Shown here one piece after another: positions 60,120 through 64,000 of a stretch of 64,000 nucleotides of DNA. The notes beneath the pieces were generated by a model. The model made no database searches, was not told the DNA's origin, and worked only from the letters and a program-made list of their open reading frames with translations. The DNA is taken from contig CAJNDS010000001.1 in the NCBI GenBank assembly GCA_905221605.1, positions 3,332,987 to 3,396,986 on the forward strand. The letters run 5' to 3'. This stretch comes from Symbiodinium natans (Eukaryota > Sar > Dinophyceae > Suessiales > Symbiodiniaceae). A program made the position numbers and the translations under genes. Numbering within the stretch: position 1 is the stretch's first letter; every line of letters begins with the position of its first letter.

Positions 60120-63100
60120 TCACTTGCCCCGCCGCCTTTTGGCGGGCGGCAACTCTTCCACCTCTTCATCTTCCTCTTGCTCTTCCTCCTCCTCTCCTTC
60201 ATCAGCTTCCTGATCCTCAGCATCGGTCTGGGCAACCTGTTTCTGCTTCTCCAACTCCTTCTGCTTCGCCTTCTCTCTCTTCCTCTCTTCTGCCGCAAGT
60301 CCTGAGACGTATAAATCTTCGACCAACATCACCATCCAAGAGATATAGGTCTTGGAAGTATCACGCGCACATATATTCATCGATCCAAGGCACTGCGCTC
60401 GTGCGCTTGCACCGAGGTCTCTGCTTCGACGACAGTCTCCTGGTACTCCTGCACCGAGGGTCGCTATAGAGTCGGACTTTCAGGTTTAGGGTTTAGGGTT
60501 TAGGGTTTAGGGTTTAGGGTTTAGGCTTTAGAGTTTAGAGTTTAGGGTTTATCTACTTCGAACAAGTAGAATTGCGTCCTGAAGCTTCTTCTTGCGGTTA
60601 TCGAGGAATTTCTTGCAATCTTCGATAGGCGTTGGGAGGAAGATCATGGCGCGGACCCTCAGGTGCTCAATGTATTTCCTCGTACTGATCTCAACTAGTA
60701 AGACATGAAAACCTGAATTCGTATCAAGTGACTCAGCGTGCAGGGCATAGCATTGGTCGGAGATCTTCTGCAGGTTGTCCAGGCTGTCCTGGTGTGCTTG
60801 GCATCTTCAGGGCTTCGGTGGTTTAGAGCTGGGACCGACAATTGTAGGGTTTAGGGTTTAGGAAAGGCTTTGGTAGATTCTACACTATAAAGCCCCGGAC
60901 CTTTGTGTTTCTCATCTTCAACTTGGTCATAGTGCCGGCGACTGTGCATGCCTTGTCACCCAATGTGCGGATCCTTACCAGGAATAGACACATGCAATCC
61001 CATATGGGCAGGCAGCATGAACCCGATTCACATTTTCTAGGCAAGGCGCGCAGCGTGGTCCCTCTCAAAGTCTTTCTTCTCCTTGTCTGCCATACTCATC
61101 TCCTGGGTCTAGCTTCTATATACGCATGTGCTCTAAATTCGAACAACACAAACAGGCATTCACAAACGCAAACCTCTCCTTGTCGACCTTCTTGCTAGGC
61201 TTGGCTTTCGCCCCACCACCCAACCCATTCCTCGACCAGGCTGTAGCAGTCTTTGCCTCCAATGCCTCGACCACAGCAGCCCGATCCGCCTTGCTTGTTG
61301 CAGCAGTCGAGGAAGACATGCGCTGGCCCACGCGCGTGGCATTCTTACCTGGTCGAGTCCGCTGGAAGCTTGCATCGAAGCTCTGTGAGGTTTGCAAGTT
61401 CAGGAATTCTGGGGCGTGTTTATAAACATCTGCGCGACCAGGTTGCTTGTGTGGTCGGTGGTGACGTAGACCTTGTAGAGCCGCATGCTTGGATTTTCCG
61501 GCGCTTGTGGGTGCGCGCGTCCCTGCTGTTCTTAGTTCCAGATCGAGCATAAAGCTTGACTCATAACATGCAGCGCCAGAACATGAAACAACTTTGCTTG
61601 CAAACGGAGGTGCTCTCAAGAAGGCCGGCCAAAAACTTCTGGCCCTCCTTGCTCTTGTACTGGTCTTGCAAGATACAGAGAGGTAGCTCACTGAACTTCT
61701 CCTTGGAAGCGGCTTCAGCCAGCCTTAGCATGCATGCATGAGCACACATATACGTAGCTACATTCTGCTTCAGCTCCAGAATGCATAATTTCTGTCCAGC
61801 AGCTCCTCAAAATACGGGGAGATGTCGATCGCACCCATATCTCTGTCGAGCATGAAGGCTTTCAGGTAAGCAAACCTGAGTCGCCAACGGCATCAGTGAT
61901 ATAGTCTGAGTCCAGAGTCTGGTTTAAGGGTTTTGGGCTTAGGGTTTGTTAAGGGTTTTTAGGGTTTAGGGTTGATATAGGGTTTATTTAGGGTTTAGTG
62001 TTAAAAGGGTTTAGGGCCCGGTTTAGTGCTGGACATATTGAGGTTCTCACTTCTCCGTTTGGCTGCTCGCGGCAGCCCACTGCTGGACGAGGCCTGGCTT
62101 CAAGCCTTGCATTGGGGCGGCGCTGCAGACATGTGGTGTTCAACCACGCATGCATGGGTGCAAGATAGATAGTCATTTGTATAGGTACCGGGCCCTTTCC
62201 ACTGTTCATCCTTCTCCGAAGCCGCTCGTTAAGTTTCTTTCGCTGCACCAAAGGGATTTGGCCGGGGGTCTTCAGGGCCTGGATCAGGAGACATGCAAAA
62301 AACCCATAAATATAGACATGAAGGGATCGAGGGCTATGCACAGTCAGCCTTGATCTTTTCCACCTCCTCAGGAGTTAAGGGCCGTACGTCCTGCAGAGCA
62401 AGAAACTAGAGTACATGAAAACATGAGTTCTGCTTCGATCAGATCACGTGTACGATGCTTCCTCGTTGGGGCCAGTGATCAGCGGGGGAATGTCCAGCAT
62501 ACCCTCTCCATCACTCACTTGGCTGACCATGGTCTCGTGCGTAGTGCCCCTCCGAAGGATGCCCCTTATTGGACAGACACGGTTTAGGGTTTAGGATTTA
62601 GGGTTGAGGGTTTAGGGTTTGAGGGAGTTTATAGGGTTTATATAGGGGAAGGTGTGCATGCATTTGTCACGATGACAGTTTTTTGAGCCAAGGAGCTTCC
62701 TGTCGTCGTGATCTGAACCCGACGTCGTCGAATGGACTGCAGTCAGGCATGCAATCTTTATGTTTGCAGACATGTTTTTTTTGTATATATGGTTTGCACG
62801 ATCCATGCCTGAAACACGGTCTTCGAAGGATAGCTGCCGGCAGGGCTTCTTCACAGCGGTGGGTGGGGTCGGCGTGAAAGCTGGCTGCTTTCTCTTTGCT
62901 GGTTCGGGGGTCTCCACTGCAGACGTTGGGGCTGGGGAATTGGTTGGTGCCGCCTGGCCATTGTTGCTTGCGTGCTCTGGATTTCCTTTGCTGCCCTTGC
63001 CTTTGGCCTTTCCTTTCTGGTTGTTCTTGCCCTTCTCCATGCCCTTGCTGCACTCATCTGGCCTGGCGCTGCTGTCGTCTCGGCGTGCCTTCCCCTTCTC

Positions 63101-63907
63101 CTTCCCCTTCCCCTTTCCCTTTTCCTGGCCCTTGCTGGAATCGTCTGGCCTGGCGCTGCCATCGTCTTGGTGTGCCTTCCCCTTCTCCTTCCCCTTGCTG
63201 GACTCGTCTGGCCTGGTGCTGCCATCGTCGAGGTGTGCCTTCCCCTTCTCCTTCCCCTTCACCTTTCCCTTTTCCTGGCCCTTGCTGCACTCGTCTGGCC
63301 TGGTGCTGCCATCGTCTCGGTGTGCCTTCCCCTTCTCCTTCCCCTTCCCCTTTCCCTTTTCCTGGCCCTTGCTGGACTCGTCTGGCCTGGTGCTGCCATC
63401 GTCTCGGTGTGCCTTCCCCTTTCCCTTTTCCTGGCCCTTCCTGGACTCGTCTGGACTGGTGCTGACACCGTCGAGGTGCGCCTTCCCCTTCTCCTTTCCC
63501 TTTGCCTTTCCCTTTCCCTTTCCCTGGTCCTGGCCCTCCGGCCTGGTGCTGCTGTCGTCTCCGTACACCTTCCCCTTGTTTCCTTTGCCCTTCTCCTGGT
63601 GGCCCTTGCCCTTGGACTCCTTCCCCTTGCCGTGGCTGTTGTCTTGATTCAGCTTTCCCTTCTCCTTGCCGTGGCCCTTGCTGTTTGTCTCCTCTAGTGC
63701 CTCGGCCTCTTTCTGTCCTTCGCTGCTGTTGGCCACCTTTCCCTTTTCCTTTCCTTTGCTTCCCTTGCCTGAGGCACAGTGACCCTTTTTGCTTTTGCCT
63801 TTTTTGCCCTTGCCTTGCTTCGCCTCAACCAGCACATAAGAGCGGGGTGATGTCTCGACATACGTGCCATATTCATCCTCCAGCATGTGGGGGTCAGTCG
63901 CAGACAT
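60120..63907 (-). CDS. Multi-exon gene with Gly/Lys-rich repeat N-terminus
   Basis: Thirteen predicted exons, read from minus-strand splice sites: 63907-62809, 62549-62448, 62390-62349, 62278-62189, 61875-61795, 61723-61606, 61525-61428, 61382-61174, 61099-61043, 60951-60901, 60788-60564, 60463-60383 and 60350-60120. The ATG is at 63907. Four exons have firm ends: 62390-62349 ([14 protein letters not shown], phase 0, GC donor), 62278-62189 (30 codons, [20 protein letters not shown], donor GTACCT), 60788-60564 (75 codons, [20 protein letters not shown], phase 0) and 60951-60901. The last is Glu-rich with basic end PPAKRRRGK and stop TGA; a GT at the stop leaves a further exon possible. Function unknown. 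The basic tail resembles a nuclear signal. Confidence 0.6.
60483..60552 (+). repeat. G-rich array just upstream of a minus-strand acceptor
   Basis: About nine units. In transcript sense it is CCCTAAA and ends 18 bp before the acceptor at 60465-60464. Confidence 0.88.
61923..62030 (+). repeat. Degenerate G-rich array upstream of a minus-strand acceptor
   Basis: In transcript sense C-rich, about 45 bp before the acceptor of exon 61875-61795. Confidence 0.8.
62582..62640 (+). repeat. G-rich array upstream of a minus-strand acceptor
   Basis: In transcript sense C-rich, about 30 bp before the acceptor of exon 62549-62448. Confidence 0.85.
62809..63907 (-). CDS. First exon: low-complexity Gly/Lys/Asp repeat protein
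   Basis: The start [20 protein letters not shown] is followed by about 300 residues of GKGKEKGK sequence. Seven to eight imperfect repeats of about 25-31 residues ([20 protein letters not shown] type) lie at about 63050-63560. The end is SFEDRVS before a possible GC donor. Long antisense frames over this exon mirror the repeat. A charged disordered scaffold or RNA-binding tail is likely from composition only. Confidence 0.6.
63050..63560 (-). repeat. Coding minisatellite inside the first exon
   Basis: In-frame repeats of about 78-93 bp alternate the GKGKEKGK block with a [10 protein letters not shown] block, varying in block length by multiples of 3 so the frame is kept. Confidence 0.8.
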
Positions 63908-64000
63908 GTTGGATCAGAGAGGATCCTTGATATGCCCAGTCGATGCAGTCGATGGGCCCAAAATGTCTTCGGCCAGACATTCGTGCAAATGGGTTTGGGG

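Noticed and set aside
63054-63930. Long plus-strand frames rich in Pro, Phe and Leu over the last kilobase
   Set aside because: They are antisense to the Gly/Lys-rich minus-strand exon, which has an ATG and balanced repeats in frame.

Overview
The window looks like nuclear DNA of a dinoflagellate, most likely a Suessiales/Symbiodiniaceae-type lineage. Evidence: plant-type telomere repeats (TTTAGGG/CCCTAAA); short GC-rich exons with GT, GC and possibly GA donors; a tyrosine-recombinase retrotransposon carrying a cytosine-methyltransferase-like domain; and a decayed Ty1/copia element. No spliced-leader, rRNA or tRNA gene was recognised. The lineage is inferred, not proven.

Layout. (1) 1-49950: gene-poor at first sight, but packed with scores of short telomere-type arrays. 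Between them lie islands of roughly 50-150 bp. A recurring order is (CCCTAAA)n - island - (TTTAGGG)n. Many islands read as plus-strand exons, with an AG acceptor just after the C-rich array and a GT or GC donor at or just before the G-rich array. Two have recognisable domains: a B-box zinc finger (8647-8723) and a TraB-type segment (49579-49673). Several others are phase-0 exons with good splice sites. The longer stretches between exon islands carry small inverted-repeat elements of at least six families, minisatellites, microsatellites and long G or C runs. (2) 11367-18455: a 7.1 kb tyrosine-recombinase retrotransposon with split direct repeats (A1-ORFs-B1-A2-B2). It encodes a Gag-like ORF1, an RT-RNase H-cytosine-methyltransferase-like ORF2, a tyrosine recombinase and a small membrane protein. 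It sits inside one of the exon islands. (3) 49950-55607: a 5'-proximal copia fragment (primer-binding site, Gag, protease, start of integrase), broken by frame changes and cut off in integrase. (4) 55906-63907: minus-strand multi-exon genes. One begins with a Gly/Lys-rich repetitive N-terminus and has about 13 predicted exons. The other resembles what I recall as a transposon-like dinoflagellate family, ending in a stop at 55906.

Most interesting signal: the telomere-type repeats behave like intron ends, not like a random subtelomere. Arrays abut splice sites in a fixed orientation. In the minus-strand gene C-rich arrays lie about 18-50 bp upstream of four predicted acceptors. In three places array insertion can be read from the sequence: inside a dispersed motif at its CCC, inside a small inverted-repeat element whose uninterrupted relative is also in the window, and between 11-bp direct repeats. 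This suggests telomere-type arrays colonising introns or acting as introner-like units. Open reading of a 60-100 bp island is weak evidence by itself, so exon calls without a motif carry modest confidence.
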